From: Yoonia sp. G8-12
Lineage (GTDB): Bacteria; Pseudomonadota; Alphaproteobacteria; Rhodobacterales; Rhodobacteraceae
Direction of reading: 5' to 3'
Length of the DNA: 64,000 nucleotides
Assembly: GCF_038443675.1 (NCBI RefSeq)
Contig: NZ_CP151762.1
Location: 1,488,001-1,552,000 of the forward strand
Every line of letters starts with the position of its first letter. Position 1 is the stretch's first letter. The notes beneath the pieces are model-generated. The model searched no databases. It was not told the DNA's origin and was given only the letters and a program-made list of their open reading frames with translations. Below are positions 45,116 to 54,317 of this stretch, one piece after another. The translations under genes and the position numbers were made by a program.

Positions 45116-46087
45116 ATGAACATACCACTCTATCGCCCTTCACGCCGCACCGCGCTCGCCCTGCTGGGGGCCGCATTTGCCGCGCCAAGTGTCAGTTTTG
45201 CGGGCAGCGTCGAGACGCATTCCGGACCGGCGTTCGGCACATATTGGCAGATCATGGCACCAAGTGGCAGCGGCGTGGCGCGGCTTGTCCCTGACATCCA
45301 AGCGCTGTTTGCCAAGATCGACACAGAGCTTTCACCTTGGCGGGGCGACAGCGCTATCAGCCGGTTCAACCATGGCACTGCGGGCACACACAATCCGGCA
45401 GTGTTGAAGGTGACAGCGGCAGCACTTGATATCGCGCGCCGCAGTGAGGGTGCGTTCGATCCAACGGTTGGCCCCTTGGTCGCGCAATGGGGCTTTGGCC
45501 CTGTCACGCAGGGCGGCACGCCGGACTGGCGGGCCTTGTCCGTCGGTCCCGGCATGCTGACAAAGGCGCGCGCCGATCTGACGCTTGATCTATGCGGTAT
45601 CGCCAAGGGATGGGCATTGGACAGTGCCGCAGCACTGGCGCGTGATGCCGGTTTCGACAGCCTTCTGATCGACCTTGGCGGGGAACTTTATGCGCTGGGA
45701 CACCATCCAGATGGACGCGACTGGCACGTGGCGATTGAGGCGCCTTCACCAATGTTCGCATCACCCGCAGCACTCCGTCTGCCGGCGGGGGCAGCAGTTG
45801 CCACATCAGGCACCCGCGCGCAAAGCTATGAATTGAACGGGCGGATCTACAGTCATATCATGGACCCCGCCACCCGCGCGCCTGCGGCGGGCGCTTTGCG
45901 GTCGGTGACCGTTGTAGCGGCTGACGCGATGACGGCCGATGGCTGGGCGACAGCGCTTTGCGCGGCGGGTCATCGGGCCGGTCCGGACCTTGCCACATCA
46001 CAAGACATTGCCGCAGTTTTCCTGATCGAACGCGATGGCGGGTTGCGCACAGTGCGCACGGGGCAAATTGCCCAGTTCATCCTATAG
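45116..46087 (+). CDS. apbE: FAD:protein FMN transferase
   Basis: A 323-residue enzyme that attaches FMN to the Thr of NqrC-type proteins. A twin-arginine-like signal (PSRRTALALLGAAFA) directs it to the periplasm. Family motifs include FGTYWQIM, ELSPWRGDSAISRFN, GAFDPTVGPL, DLCGIAKGWALD, LIDLGGELYALG, and SHIMDPATRAP near the end. It lies 2 bp after nqrF and is the maturase of this complex. Confidence 0.94.
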   Translation: MNIPLYRPSRRTALALLGAAFAAPSVSFAGSVETHSGPAFGTYWQIMAPSGSGVARLVPDIQALFAKIDTELSPWRGDSAISRFNHGTAGTHNPAVLKVTAAALDIARRSEGAFDPTVGPLVAQWGFGPVTQGGTPDWRALSVGPGMLTKARADLTLDLCGIAKGWALDSAAALARDAGFDSLLIDLGGELYALGHHPDGRDWHVAIEAPSPMFASPAALRLPAGAAVATSGTRAQSYELNGRIYSHIMDPATRAPAAGALRSVTVVAADAMTADGWATALCAAGHRAGPDLATSQDIAAVFLIERDGGLRTVRTGQIAQFIL

Positions 46088-46097
46088 GAGCCGCCAC

Positions 46098-46274
46098 ATG
46101 GAAGCCTTGTTCGCCATTGTCATTGTCAGCCTTGCCGCAGGCGGGATCGGATTGGGCCTTGCCTTGGGGCGTGGTCCGGCGCGGACAAGTTGCGGCGCGG
46201 CAGACCGGCTTGCGGTGGGGCGGTGCGCGGATTGCCCGTTGCGACGGCGCGGTGCGCGAAAGGAGCAGACATGA
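46098..46274 (+). CDS. nqrM: NqrM-like assembly protein
   Basis: A 58-residue protein. One membrane helix (about 3-24) precedes a short tail with Cys residues (SCG ... GRCADCP), as in the DUF539/NqrM family that delivers iron for the NqrD/E cluster. It is somewhat shorter than usual and has three Cys. TAGGAG precedes the ATG. Its place directly after apbE in an nqr operon strongly supports the call. Confidence 0.8.
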   Translation: MEALFAIVIVSLAAGGIGLGLALGRGPARTSCGAADRLAVGRCADCPLRRRGARKEQT

Positions 46275-46663
46275 CCGAATACCATATCGGCGCGATTATG
46301 CGCACGGACATCATCACGTTGACCGCCGAAACCCCCATCCGGCGCGCCGTCGCCGTTCTGGTTGATGCCAAGGCCGCCGCCGCACCGGTGGTTGACGATA
46401 ATGGAAACCTGATCGGGATCCTGACCCAGAAGGACTGTTTTCGCCCTGCGTTGCATGCAAGCTATCACCGCGAATGGACCGGTCGGGTTGCTGATTTCAT
46501 GTCACCCAAAGTCGTCTGTGTCGACGTCACGGACGAAGTTATCGCAATCGCCGAGATGTTCGTCAAAGAACCACATCGCGTGTTCCCGGTGATAGAAGCC
46601 GGTCAGGTCGCGGGGCTTATCCATCGCTCGGATGTGCTCGCGTTTCTTACACGGTTCGGCTGA
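46271..46663 (+). CDS. CBS-pair domain protein
   Basis: A 130-residue protein composed almost entirely of two CBS domains: MRTDIITLTAETPIRRAVAVLVDAKAAAAPVVDDNGNLIGILTQKD and MSPKVVCVDVTDEVIAIAEMF...VFPVIEAGQVAGLIHRSDVL. CBS pairs bind adenine nucleotides or NAD(H)-like ligands. The ATG overlaps the nqrM stop, so it is made with the NQR complex and might sense energy charge. No other domain is attached. An upstream frame extension is ignored. Confidence 0.87.
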   Translation: MTEYHIGAIMRTDIITLTAETPIRRAVAVLVDAKAAAAPVVDDNGNLIGILTQKDCFRPALHASYHREWTGRVADFMSPKVVCVDVTDEVIAIAEMFVKEPHRVFPVIEAGQVAGLIHRSDVLAFLTRFG

Positions 46664-46678
46664 GGCACGACAGCCGGA

Positions 46679-46692
46679 TTGATATCCATCAA
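46679..46692. promoter_or_regulatory. Perfect FNR/FnrL-type box
   Basis: TTGATATCCATCAA fits TTGAT-N4-ATCAA at every conserved base. It is centred about 76 bp upstream of the acyl-CoA ligase start at 46762, in the only gap before a five-gene operon. It predicts control by an FNR/FnrL or Dnr-type regulator, that is by low oxygen or nitric oxide. Confidence 0.62.
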
Positions 46693-46761
46693 TTCGTCAT
46701 TCCGGTACCATGCCAAAATCCCCTTCAGGCGCTGCGATCTGCGGCAAAGAGGGGGATGACC

Positions 46762-48498
46762 ATGACCGTTCAACGCATCAGTAAAGTCGTGCAACACGCC
46801 AACATGCCTGACTATGACGCCACGCGCGGCAGTTTTGATTGGGCGGATGCGCAGGCGATGCTGGATGGGTTGCCAGATGGCCATCTGAACATCGCGCATG
46901 AGGCGATTGATCGTCATGTGGCCGCAGGGCACGGGGACCAGATTGCGCTACGCTGGATTGCCAAGTCTGGCGACCGTACTGATTTTACCTATGCTGAACT
47001 GGCCCGCCAGACGAACCGCTTTGCCAATGTCCTGCGCGCGCGTGGACTACAAAAGGGTGACACTGTCTTTGGTCTGCTGGGGCGGGTGCCCGAGCTTTAC
47101 ATTGCGGCCCTTGGCACGCTGAAGGCGGGCTGTGTTTTCTGCCCTTTGTTTTCGGCCTTTGGACCCGAGCCTATTCAGGCGCGCATGCAGATTGGCCAAG
47201 CGCGCGCGCTGATCACTTCGACCCGGCTTTATAAACGCAAGGTCGCCAGTATCCGCAACACGGTGGATACGCTCAATGAGGTGTTCACGATTGATGGGTC
47301 CGTGCTGGACACCACCGATCTTGCGCCACTGATGGACGCCGCAACTGATGACTTCGACATTGTGCAGACCGGGCGGGAAGACCCGGCCTTGCTGCATTTC
47401 ACCTCTGGCACGACGGGCAAGCCCAAAGGCGTGGTCCATGTCCATCAGGCCGTGGTTGCCCATGACACCACTGGCCGCATCGCCCTCGATCTGCGTCCCG
47501 GTGATATCTATTGGTGCACCGCTGATCCCGGTTGGGTGACAGGCACGTCTTACGGGATCATTGCGCCCCTGACGAACCGCGCGACGATGATCGTGGACGA
47601 AGCAGAATTCGATGTGTCCCGCTGGTATGACATCCTCAGCAGCGAGAGCGTGAACGTCTGGTACACCGCCCCCACCGCGATCCGCATGCTGATGAAGGCG
47701 GGCGCTGATGCGATTGGCGTGCGCGCCTTCCCCGATTTGCGCTTCATGGCCAGCGTGGGCGAGCCGCTGAACCCCGAGGCCGTTGTCTGGGGCAATGACA
47801 CCTTTGGCATGCCCTTCCATGATAATTGGTGGCAGACCGAAACCGGCGGGATCATGATCGCCAATTACGCCGCGATGGATGTAAAACCGGGGTCGATGGG
47901 CAAGCCCCTGCCCGGCATTGAAGCCGGCATCGTTGAGGTTGATGGCGATGTCGTCACCGAGGTGACCACGCCCATGGCGATGGGTGAATTGGCCCTGCGC
48001 CCCGGCTGGCCGTCGATGATGCGCGGGTATCTTCATGAAGAAGCGCGCTACAAGAAGTGCTTCAAGGATGGCTGGTATCTGAGCGGTGACCTCGCGATGC
48101 GCGATGCCGATGGGTATTTCTGGTTCGTGGGCCGTGCGGATGATCTGATCAAGAGTTCTGGACACCTGATCGGCCCGTTTGAGGTGGAAAGCGCGCTGAT
48201 GGAACATGAGGCCGTGGCCGAGGTGGGCGTGATCGGCCTGCCCGATGACACCGCTGGCCAGATTGTGAAAGCCTATGTCGCCCTCAAACCCGGCCATGAT
48301 GCGACCGAGGACTTGCGCCTTGATCTGATGGGTCACGCCCGTAAGCGCCTTGGCCCTGCTGTCGCCCCCAAGGAAATCGCCTTTCGCCAGAACCTGCCCA
48401 AAACCCGCAGCGGCAAGATCATGCGCCGCCTGTTGAAAGCGCGCGAAATGGGGCTGCCAGAGGGCGATATCTCAACGCTAGAGAGTGATGAAAAATGA
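46762..48498 (+). CDS. Acetyl-CoA synthetase-like AMP-forming ligase
   Basis: A 578-residue adenylate-forming enzyme. The P-loop-like FTSGTTGKPKGVVHVH and WWQTETGG (acyl-AMP site, with the Trp typical of acetate/propionate specificity) are present. YLSGDLAMRDADGYFWFVGRADDLIKSSGHLIGPFEVE and the C-terminal catalytic Lys segment PKTRSGKIMRR complete it. It resembles Bacillus-type AcsA and should activate a short acid to its CoA ester. The ATG at 46762 has GAGGGGG about 6 bp upstream; an ATG at 46756 is possible. It overlaps the E1 gene by 4 bp and lies after the FNR box. Confidence 0.88.
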   Translation: MTVQRISKVVQHANMPDYDATRGSFDWADAQAMLDGLPDGHLNIAHEAIDRHVAAGHGDQIALRWIAKSGDRTDFTYAELARQTNRFANVLRARGLQKGDTVFGLLGRVPELYIAALGTLKAGCVFCPLFSAFGPEPIQARMQIGQARALITSTRLYKRKVASIRNTVDTLNEVFTIDGSVLDTTDLAPLMDAATDDFDIVQTGREDPALLHFTSGTTGKPKGVVHVHQAVVAHDTTGRIALDLRPGDIYWCTADPGWVTGTSYGIIAPLTNRATMIVDEAEFDVSRWYDILSSESVNVWYTAPTAIRMLMKAGADAIGVRAFPDLRFMASVGEPLNPEAVVWGNDTFGMPFHDNWWQTETGGIMIANYAAMDVKPGSMGKPLPGIEAGIVEVDGDVVTEVTTPMAMGELALRPGWPSMMRGYLHEEARYKKCFKDGWYLSGDLAMRDADGYFWFVGRADDLIKSSGHLIGPFEVESALMEHEAVAEVGVIGLPDDTAGQIVKAYVALKPGHDATEDLRLDLMGHARKRLGPAVAPKEIAFRQNLPKTRSGKIMRRLLKAREMGLPEGDISTLESDEK

Positions 48499-50498
48499 CC
48501 GTGACCCGCACCAAACCCCGCCTAGATACCACCCATGTCCGCGAATTGCTGCGCACGATGATGCGCATTCGGATGTTCGAGGAAAAATGCGCCGAGGCCT
48601 ACACCCAAGAAAAAATTCGTGGGTTTCTGCATCTGTATGATGGGGAAGAGGCGATTGCGGCGGGCATCATTCCGTTGCTTGAAGCGCAGGACCGGCTGGT
48701 CGCCACCTACCGTGAGCATGGGCATGCGCTGGCGCGTGGCGTTCCGATGGGTGCCGTTCTGGCCGAGATGTACGGCAAGGCCAATGGCTGCGCGGGCGGG
48801 CGCGGCGGGTCGATGCATTTGTTTGACGCGGACCTTAATTTCTATGGCGGTAATGCGATTGTGGGCGGCGGATTGCCCTTGGCCGTTGGCCTTGCGCTGG
48901 CCGACCGGATGCAGGGCACCCAGGGTGCCACCGCGTGCTTTTTTGGCGAAGGCGCCGTGGCCGAAGGCGAGTTTCATGAGAGCCTGAATTTGGCCAGGCT
49001 CTGGGGCCTGCCCGTCCTGTTTGTGTGCGAAAACAACGGCTATGCGATGGGCACCCGGCTGGACCTGACCGAAGCAGAGGTTGATATCGCGGCCAAGGCG
49101 CGCGGCTATGCGATCACGTCAGAGGTGGTTGATGGCATGGATGTGGTTGCGGCTGAGGCGGCGGCGCGGCGCGCTTTGCAGACCATTGCCGAGACCGGAG
49201 AGCCGTATTTTCTGGAATGCCGCACCTATCGTTTCCGTGCCCATTCGATGTTCGATGCCCAGCTTTATCGCCCCAAGGAGGAGGTCGCTGAATGGCGCGA
49301 AAAAGGCCCGATCGTTCGGTTCCGCGCATGGGCAATGCAAAGCGGGCTGTTGCATGAGGATGATGTGGCCGAGATTACGTCAGAGATTGCAGCAGAGATT
49401 GCCGACGCTGTGGCCTTTGCCGAAAGCGGCGAGGATGAACCATTAGAGACGCTCACCCACTTTGTCATGGCACCGGACCGCCCCGCCCCGCCGGACATCG
49501 CAGCACCCGACGCGGTGTTCGAGACGACCTATCGCGATGCTGTGAAAGCCGCGATCACAGACGCCATGACCCGTGATGATCGTGTGTTTTTGATGGGTGA
49601 GGACGTGGGCCACTATGGTGGGTGTTATGCCGTCAGCAAGGGTTTGCTCGAGCAGTTTGGTCCCGACCGCATCCGCGACACGCCGCTGTCGGAATCCGGT
49701 TTCACGGGTGCGGGTATCGGGGCCTCAATCGCGGGGATGCGCCCGATTGTAGAGGTGATGACGGTCAACTTTTCCCTGCTGGCGCTTGATCAGATCATGA
49801 ATACTGCCGCCACCCTGCGCCATATGTCCAACAACCAGTTCGGCGTGCCTGTGGTGATCCGCATGGCAACGGGGGCGGGCAAGCAACTGGCAGCCCAGCA
49901 TTCACATTCGCTGGAAGGGTGGTACGCGCATATTCCGGGGTTGCGGGTGCTGGCCCCTGCCACGCTTGAGGATGCGCGCGGCATGCTGTGGACCGCACTG
50001 CAAGACCCCGATCCGGTGCTGATCTTTGAGAATGTGATGCTGTATAACCGCAAAGGCGAGCTGGCCGAGAATGCAGGCCCCGTAGACATTGACCGCGCCG
50101 TCGTGCGGCGCGAGGGCCGCGATATCACGCTGATCACCTATGGCGGATCGTTGTTCAAAACGCTCGACGCGTCAGAGGCGCTGGCCAAGGACGGGATCAT
50201 GGCCGAGGTCATTGACCTACGCAGCCTGCGCCCGCTGGATATGGACACGATCAAGGCGTCTGTCGCGCGCACGCACCGTGCGCTGATTGTCGATGAAGGC
50301 TGGCGCACAGGCAGTCTGGCCGCCGAGATCGGGATGCAACTGGCCGAGGATACGTTTTACGATCTCGACGCCCCCCTCGCCCGTGTGTGCAGCGCCGAGG
50401 TGCCGATCCCCTACGCCGCCCATCTGGAACAGGCCGCTATTCCGCAGGTGGATACGATCGTCGCGGCGGTCAAGCGGGTGATGGAGCAAAGGCCATGA
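48495..50498 (+). CDS. Fused alpha-beta 2-oxoacid dehydrogenase E1
   Basis: A 667-residue single-chain E1. Residues ~1-325 are the alpha part: TYREHGHALARGV, GGRGGSMHLFD, ThDP motif GEGAVAEGEFHES...ENNGYAMGT, and RAHSMFDAQLYRPKEEV, which is pyruvate-dehydrogenase-like. The ThDP motif has GEG where GDG is usual. Residues ~340-665 are the beta part: FLMGEDVGHYGGCYAVSKGL, DTPLSESGFTGAGIGASIAG, QHSHSLEGWYAHIPGL. Fusion of the two chains is less usual than separate genes. It overlaps both neighbours by ATGA. The substrate is a 2-oxoacid, probably pyruvate or a near analogue. Confidence 0.9.
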   Translation: MTVTRTKPRLDTTHVRELLRTMMRIRMFEEKCAEAYTQEKIRGFLHLYDGEEAIAAGIIPLLEAQDRLVATYREHGHALARGVPMGAVLAEMYGKANGCAGGRGGSMHLFDADLNFYGGNAIVGGGLPLAVGLALADRMQGTQGATACFFGEGAVAEGEFHESLNLARLWGLPVLFVCENNGYAMGTRLDLTEAEVDIAAKARGYAITSEVVDGMDVVAAEAAARRALQTIAETGEPYFLECRTYRFRAHSMFDAQLYRPKEEVAEWREKGPIVRFRAWAMQSGLLHEDDVAEITSEIAAEIADAVAFAESGEDEPLETLTHFVMAPDRPAPPDIAAPDAVFETTYRDAVKAAITDAMTRDDRVFLMGEDVGHYGGCYAVSKGLLEQFGPDRIRDTPLSESGFTGAGIGASIAGMRPIVEVMTVNFSLLALDQIMNTAATLRHMSNNQFGVPVVIRMATGAGKQLAAQHSHSLEGWYAHIPGLRVLAPATLEDARGMLWTALQDPDPVLIFENVMLYNRKGELAENAGPVDIDRAVVRREGRDITLITYGGSLFKTLDASEALAKDGIMAEVIDLRSLRPLDMDTIKASVARTHRALIVDEGWRTGSLAAEIGMQLAEDTFYDLDAPLARVCSAEVPIPYAAHLEQAAIPQVDTIVAAVKRVMEQRP

Positions 50499-51694
50499 CC
50501 GATTTTGTGATGCCCTCTTTGGGCGCGGATATGGAGGATGGGACCTTGGTGGAACAAATCGTGGCCCCCGGTGATCCGGTGCATCGGGGCGATATCATCG
50601 CCGCCGTTGAGACTCAGAAAGGGGCCATTGAGATCGAGGTTTTCGAGGATGGGTTTCTGGATAAATGGCTGGTGCCTCTTGGCACGAAAGTGCCTGTCGG
50701 CACACCCATCGCGGTGATCCGCGCGAGTGCTGAACCGGGCAAACCCGACATGCCACAACCCGCCGCTCCGGTCCCTGCACCGCCACCGCAAGAGGCACCG
50801 CAACCGGTTGATCCGGTCGCCCCGCCTGCCACCCCGGAAGAGCCAGGCCCTGTGCCGGAACCGCCCCCTGAAATGCCGCCACAGATGGCGCAATCGGGCC
50901 GTCAACGCGTCAGCCCCGCCGCACGCAGGCGTGCTGCACAAACGGGGTTTGATCTGGCCAGCCTTGGAACCGGCAAGATCATATCGCTTGATGATATTCC
51001 GGATGCCAAAGACAGCGCGCAGGTTGAACCGCTGTCCGCTATGCGGCAAGCGATCTCGGCGGCGATGACCCGCTCCAAACGCGAGATCCCGCATTACTAT
51101 CTGTCTGATACCATCGACCTGACGCTGGCCGAGGATTTCATCGCAGCCCATAACGCCGATCAGCCGCCCGATGCCCGTTTGGCGCTTGGTGTGCTTTATA
51201 TCCGCGCGGTGGCGCTCGCCGCGCAAAAATACCCCGATTTCAACGGGCATTTTGAGGATGGTCAGTTCATCCCGGGAAAGGCCGTGCATCTGGGCATGGC
51301 GATCAACCTGCGCAGCGGCGGGCTTGTGGCCCCTGCCCTGCATGACGCGACCACGGGCGATCTGGAAACGCTCATGGCCCGCCTGAAAGACCTTGTGGCG
51401 CGCGTGCGGCAAGGGCGGTTTCGGGCCCGTGAATTGTCAGACCCCACAATCACGCTGACCAGTCTGGGCGATCGTGGTGTGGCGGGGATCACCGGTGTCA
51501 TTTTCCCGCCACAAGTGGCAATCGTGGGGATCGGCACCCCCTCACTGCAACCCGCGGTCATTGACGACACCGTCCAGCCCCGCCGTACCACGCAAATCAC
51601 CCTTGCCGCTGACCACCGCGTCAGCGACGGGCACCAAGGTGCAAAGTTCCTCCGCGCCATTATCAAACACATGCAAAACCCGGAGCAGTTATGA
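50495..51694 (+). CDS. 2-oxoacid dehydrogenase E2 acyltransferase
   Basis: A 399-residue complete E2. It has one lipoyl domain with Lys in ETQKGAIEIEVFE (about residue 43), a long Pro-rich hinge, and a subunit-binding domain (RVSPAARRRAAQTGFDLASLG). The acyltransferase domain ends in LAADHRVSDGHQGAKF, with the catalytic His and Asp. It is the partner of the fused E1. No E3 gene occurs in this operon; the E3 at 35113 or one elsewhere must serve. A longer upstream frame lies within the E1 gene and is ignored. Confidence 0.92.
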   Translation: MTDFVMPSLGADMEDGTLVEQIVAPGDPVHRGDIIAAVETQKGAIEIEVFEDGFLDKWLVPLGTKVPVGTPIAVIRASAEPGKPDMPQPAAPVPAPPPQEAPQPVDPVAPPATPEEPGPVPEPPPEMPPQMAQSGRQRVSPAARRRAAQTGFDLASLGTGKIISLDDIPDAKDSAQVEPLSAMRQAISAAMTRSKREIPHYYLSDTIDLTLAEDFIAAHNADQPPDARLALGVLYIRAVALAAQKYPDFNGHFEDGQFIPGKAVHLGMAINLRSGGLVAPALHDATTGDLETLMARLKDLVARVRQGRFRARELSDPTITLTSLGDRGVAGITGVIFPPQVAIVGIGTPSLQPAVIDDTVQPRRTTQITLAADHRVSDGHQGAKFLRAIIKHMQNPEQL

Positions 51695-51936
51695 CCAACG
51701 ATCAACTACGCGATTTACTGATCAAACATCTGGAGCGCATTGCCCCTGACATTTCCTTTGATGACATCGATCCAGCCGCCGACCTGCGGGAAGAATACGA
51801 TATCGACTCGATGGATTTCATGACGCTGATCACCGCATTGGGCAAAGACCTGTCCCTGCCGATGCCAGAGGCGGATTACGACCAAATGCGCAGCTTTGAT
51901 GATCTGCTTGGCTATCTGCGCAGACACGCATCATGA
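51691..51936 (+). CDS. Acyl carrier protein
   Basis: An 81-residue acidic, helical protein with the phosphopantetheine site DIDSMDF (Ser40). It is distinct from housekeeping AcpP in sequence (EEYDIDSMDFMTLITAL) and genomic context. It overlaps E2 and the next ATPase by 4 bp each, so it is made with them. A carrier protein beside a 2-oxoacid dehydrogenase and an acid-CoA ligase suggests that an acyl group is moved from lipoate or CoA to a pantetheine arm. This link is inferred. Confidence 0.88.
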   Translation: MTNDQLRDLLIKHLERIAPDISFDDIDPAADLREEYDIDSMDFMTLITALGKDLSLPMPEADYDQMRSFDDLLGYLRRHAS

Positions 51937-52973
51937 TTGCCCTGCGCCTGACGGATATTCAGAAATCATATGGTGACAACCATGTGCTTTGCGACGTGAA
52001 CCTGACCATTGAGGATGGAGAGTTCATCGTCATTGTCGGGCCCTCGGGGTGCGGCAAGACCACTTTGTTGCGCGTGGTGGCGGGGCTGGAAAGACCCGAT
52101 GCGGGCGAAATCGTGCTGTTCGATGAGGTCGTGAACGAGATGTCGCCTGCCCAGCGCGGAGTCGCGATGGTGTTCCAATCCTACGCACTTTATCCGCATC
52201 TGACGGTTTACAAGAACCTTTCATTCGCGCTTGAACTGGCGGGCATGACACATGAACAAATACAGCAACGTATTGATGAAGTGGCCCAGATCCTGTCTCT
52301 GTCGGACTATCTTGATCGCAAACCATCGGAATTATCAGGCGGGCAGCGGCAGCGCGTGGCCTTGGGCCGTGCCTTGGTCCGCAAGCCGCGCATGTTCTTG
52401 TTTGACGAACCCTTGTCCAATCTGGACGCCGCTTTGCGGATGAACACCCGCATCGAGATTGCCGATCTGCACCGGATCCTGAAGACGCCAATTCTCTATG
52501 TGACCCACGACCAGACCGAGGCGATGACACTGGCCGACCGGATCGTGGTGATGCGCGCGGGCCGGATTGAACAGATCGGTGCCCCGCTTGCGCTTTATAA
52601 CACGCCGAACAATCGTTTTGTGGCCGGGTTCATCGGGTCGCCTGCGATGAACTTTATTGAACGTGATCTTCTGCCCGGATCAGGCGCGACATGCATTGGC
52701 CTGCGTCCCGAGCATTTGCATGTCGTCGATGAGGGCCGCTTGTCTGGCAAGGTCCTGCTTCATGAACGGCTTGGCACCGACACCCATGTCATCGCCGATC
52801 TGGGTGGAACACAAAAGCTGACCGCGCGTCTGCCCGGACAATGGGAGTTTGAACGAGGTGCGCCTATCGCGTTTGATTTCGAAAACGCTGATGCCGTGCT
52901 TTTTGATGCGCAAGGCGACCGGATCGCCAACCCTGCGGACCCCAAGCCGGACCCGTTGCGCCCCAATCAATGA
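51933..52973 (+). CDS. MalK/UgpC-type ABC transporter ATPase
   Basis: A 346-residue ATPase. It has Walker A GPSGCGKTT, Q-loop FQSYALYPHLTVYKNL, signature LSGGQRQRVALGRAL, Walker B MFLFDEPLSNLD and the H-loop THDQTEAMTLADRIVVM. A TOBE-type C-terminal domain covers about 235-340. The type energises carbohydrate (CUT1) importers, but no permease or binding protein is nearby. It is the last gene of the operon, converging with the MFS gene 8 bp away. It may be shared with a distant transporter. Confidence 0.9.
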   Translation: MIALRLTDIQKSYGDNHVLCDVNLTIEDGEFIVIVGPSGCGKTTLLRVVAGLERPDAGEIVLFDEVVNEMSPAQRGVAMVFQSYALYPHLTVYKNLSFALELAGMTHEQIQQRIDEVAQILSLSDYLDRKPSELSGGQRQRVALGRALVRKPRMFLFDEPLSNLDAALRMNTRIEIADLHRILKTPILYVTHDQTEAMTLADRIVVMRAGRIEQIGAPLALYNTPNNRFVAGFIGSPAMNFIERDLLPGSGATCIGLRPEHLHVVDEGRLSGKVLLHERLGTDTHVIADLGGTQKLTARLPGQWEFERGAPIAFDFENADAVLFDAQGDRIANPADPKPDPLRPNQ

Positions 52974-52981
52974 AACGCGCC

Positions 52982-54196
52982 CTAGCCTTTACGGGGTTGC
53001 CGTTTCGGATCAAGCCGGAAAACCAGCGGCACAATCGCGATGACGCACACCGCCGCCACCAGAAAAGGCGCGCCCGGCAGATAAGGCCCCTGATCATTGA
53101 CCGACCGCTCAAAGACGCCGGTCAGAAACAGCGGTGCCGTGACAGCGGCGACCGAGGACAAGGACGCAATCACCCCCTGCACCAGTCCTTGCTGGTCTTC
53201 ATCCACGCGGTTGGCGGCAAAGGCGGTAATGAGGGGCGGCGCCATATCGGACAGCGCCGCGATGGGCAGAAAGAGAAACACGGCCCAGACAGCCGTTGTT
53301 GCGCCAAAGCCGACCATCCCAATAACGGCAGCGCATGTCGCGATCAGGAGCGTCTGATAGTCCCCGAACCGCCCTGTCAAACGCGGCAGAATACCCGCCT
53401 GCACCAGCGCGATCAGAAGACCATAGCCCGATAGCGTCAGCCCGATGGTAAATCCGTCCCAGCTAAACACCTCGCGCCCCCAAAAGGCCCAGAGTGTCGG
53501 GTAGACCATATTGGCAAATTCAAAGACGAAAATGCAAACCAGTGGCACTGCAAGTCCCGGAATAAGAAAGGCCCGCGCGATCGTGCCAAAGGGGTTCAGA
53601 TCGCGCCGCCCAAAGGGACGCCGGTTTTCGGGTTTGAGCGATTCGGGCAGCAGGAAAAAACCGAACGCCACATTGACCGCCGACAAAGCCGCCGCAATCC
53701 AGAACGGGGCCGTGATATGCAAGCCAGAGGCCAATCCACCCAGCGCAGGCCCCATCACGAACCCGATACCAAACGCGGCCCCGATCATGCCAAACGCAGC
53801 CCCGCGTTCCTCGGGCTTGGCGATATCCGCGATATAGGCTGCGGCGGTGATGTAGGTGGCCCCCGCCATCCCCGCGAGGACACGGCCAACGAGCAGAACC
53901 CAGTAGGTCTCGGCCAATGCCATGATCACGTAGTCGATTGTCAGCGTCAGCAACGCAAAAATCAGAACGGGCCTACGGCCATAAGCATCTGACAAGCTGC
54001 CGATAATGGGGCCAAAAAGGAACATGGCGGCCGCATAGGCCGACATCATGATGCCCCCCAACAACGCGCCCTCGGCGGTGCTGGTGGCACCGACGCGGTC
54101 CATCAGATCGGGCATGATGGGAAAAACGATTCCGACCCCAATGGCATCGATTACCAACGTCATCAGGATGAACAGAAAGGGGCCGTTTAACTTCAT
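52982..54196 (-). CDS. MFS multidrug/tetracycline-type exporter
   Basis: A 404-residue protein with 12 hydrophobic spans. Motif A in the first loop is GPIIGSLSDAYGRRPVLIF, and motif C-like glycine-rich spans are present. The start VIDAIGVGIVFPIMPDLMDRVG is typical of the TetA/DHA1 family of H+-driven drug exporters. Actual substrates are not predictable and resistance should not be assumed. It is transcribed alone. Confidence 0.9.
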   Translation of the reverse strand: MKLNGPFLFILMTLVIDAIGVGIVFPIMPDLMDRVGATSTAEGALLGGIMMSAYAAAMFLFGPIIGSLSDAYGRRPVLIFALLTLTIDYVIMALAETYWVLLVGRVLAGMAGATYITAAAYIADIAKPEERGAAFGMIGAAFGIGFVMGPALGGLASGLHITAPFWIAAALSAVNVAFGFFLLPESLKPENRRPFGRRDLNPFGTIARAFLIPGLAVPLVCIFVFEFANMVYPTLWAFWGREVFSWDGFTIGLTLSGYGLLIALVQAGILPRLTGRFGDYQTLLIATCAAVIGMVGFGATTAVWAVFLFLPIAALSDMAPPLITAFAANRVDEDQQGLVQGVIASLSSVAAVTAPLFLTGVFERSVNDQGPYLPGAPFLVAAVCVIAIVPLVFRLDPKRQPRKG

Positions 54197-54243
54197 GCCA
54201 CAACGGACACGCTAAACGCGAGTGAGACAAGCCCTAAAGCACA

Positions 54244-54267
54244 ATCACCGGCAAATAAGCCGGTGAT
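54244..54267 (-). terminator. Hairpin downstream of the two-component operon
   Basis: A 9-bp perfect stem (ATCACCGGC/GCCGGTGAT) with a 6-base loop lies 51 bp beyond the response-regulator stop. On the minus strand it is followed by a weak T-rich stretch (TGTGCTTTA). It is a plausible terminator for the kinase-regulator operon. Confidence 0.55.
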
Positions 54268-54317
54268 CAAGAGAAGCAGCATCGGGATAGTGCGCGTCTG
54301 CACAGCACCTTTTTGCG

